A stretch of 64,000 bases of DNA, taken from Pyropia yezoensis (taxonomy: Eukaryota; Rhodophyta; Bangiophyceae; Bangiales; Bangiaceae). The notes below the pieces were generated by a model. The model had not been told where the DNA came from and did no database searches. It saw only the letters and a program-made list of their open reading frames with translations. Made by a program: the position numbers and the translations under genes. Position 1 is the stretch's first letter. Each line of letters begins with the position of its first letter. Positions 63,331-64,000 of the stretch are shown piece after piece. The stretch spans positions 17,965,346 through 18,029,345 of the forward strand of contig CM020618.1 of NCBI GenBank assembly GCA_009829735.1. The letters are read 5' to 3'.

Positions 63331-64000
63331 GGTGTTGGGTGTGGGATGGGGTGGTCAGTCGGGGTGGGGGCGACCGGCTGTGGCAGTTAAATAGCGCCGC
63401 CGGCAGCCCGAGAGAAGTGCGTCGCGGTCGTGCGCATGGTGGCGGCGGTGTCCTTCCCCCCCGCGAGCACCCCCCCCCCCCCCCTACGGCGACGCGCACG
63501 CACCGGAAGTGTACAAACGCCACCGCTGTCGAGCGGTCAACAACGGGGGGGGGGTGCGATGGCGGCAGGGGGCAGCCCGCCCGTGGGAGCCCGTCGGCTG
63601 CCCTTGGCCGCCGCTCTCCACCGTCATTGCGGCGTGCCGGTGGGGGGACCCGCGCGCGCGCCCGCGGGAGCAAGTGGGGAGGCCGCGCGTGCGCCCGACG
63701 CCGCCGCTTGTGCGACATTTGGCATCCGCTTGGGCGCGCGCGGGGGTGCTGCGGCGCAGACCAGAGCCGTCGTTGCCGTCCGCCGGCGCCGCTTGGCGGC
63801 GGGGTACAAGACGGGGCAGTGCCTGAGGGGATGGGGGAGAGCTGGATGCCTGCGTGGGGTCAGTTCCGAATCGAGAGAGGGCATTAGGGAGGCCGCCTGA
63901 GAAGGCCCTGGGCGCGCTTGTCCTTGAATATGATCTGCGTGCGCCCCAGACAGTGGGACGGGAGAACCGCTTGGGAGTGTACCCCTCTCCCGCCCACTTC

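Larger units (their letters stand above)
61881..64000. other. Low-complexity, C-rich end of the window
   Basis: 61881-63200 is Pro/Ala/Arg low complexity with the tandem repeats listed separately and scattered CCGGCTGGCC words. A plus-strand frame from the ATG at 63436 to 63900 (154 residues) includes ACATFGIRLGARGGAAAQTR and could be part of a gene running out of the window, but nothing in it is recognisable (confidence about 0.2). Confidence 0.3.

Overview
This window is nuclear DNA of a GC-rich photosynthetic eukaryote, most likely an alga. A bangiophyte red alga such as Porphyra/Pyropia would fit, but that is an inference. Four things point this way. There are eukaryote-specific genes: APC6/CDC16, cyclin L, RPAP3, MOZART1 and a PEN-2-like subunit. 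There is a plastid fibrillin, and a bacterial-type UvrC with an Ala-rich N-terminal extension. Three spliceosomal introns have donors GTACGT, GTACGG and GTACGT, and each restores a conserved reading frame. Genes are very Ala/Gly/Pro-rich, with C/G homopolymers, while intergenic DNA is less GC-rich. Nothing looks like a prokaryotic operon.

Layout. 1-13 kb is a housekeeping cluster: an RPAP3-like co-chaperone (-), a two-exon PH-domain protein kinase (+), APC6/CDC16 (+) and a cyclin-L-like gene (-) that runs into a 500-N gap. In several of these genes a conserved fold continues in another frame beside C or G runs, which suggests indel errors in the assembly rather than real pseudogenes. 13.4-17.3 kb holds a decayed Ty3-type LTR retrotransposon (-) with an intact gag and a frame-broken pol. 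17.5-20.6 kb is an uninterrupted 1015-residue hAT transposase. 21-24 kb is a complete nuclear uvrC. 24.9-27.6 kb is an ankyrin-repeat gene with a damaged 5' end. 30-32 kb holds a small secreted protein and an unrecognised gene. 33-35.6 kb holds a foldback element, a plastid fibrillin and a tiny two-exon MOZART1. 36-37.2 kb is an unrecognised ORF with a basic, zipper-like end.

38.4-41.1 kb is a pogo/Tigger-like DNA transposon with recognisable terminal inverted repeats, a truncated transposase and an internal 72-bp minisatellite. A 115-bp MITE at 44.0 kb has matching termini. 45-48 kb carries a PEN-2-like membrane protein with a coiled-coil extension (+) and a Cys-rich single-pass membrane protein (-). 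51.6-52.2 kb is a secreted Asp-rich protein. From about 52.3 kb on the DNA is gene-poor and repeat-rich: a 775-bp unit in three tandem copies, two related non-autonomous hAT-like elements (one with a perfect 8-bp target duplication), and several microsatellites.

The genes do not form a pathway. Several belong to core eukaryotic cell-division or chaperone machinery (APC6, cyclin L, MOZART1, RPAP3), two probably act in plastids (fibrillin, UvrC), and three encode secreted or surface Cys-rich or acidic proteins. All function calls come from reading translated sequence by eye; no database search was run.
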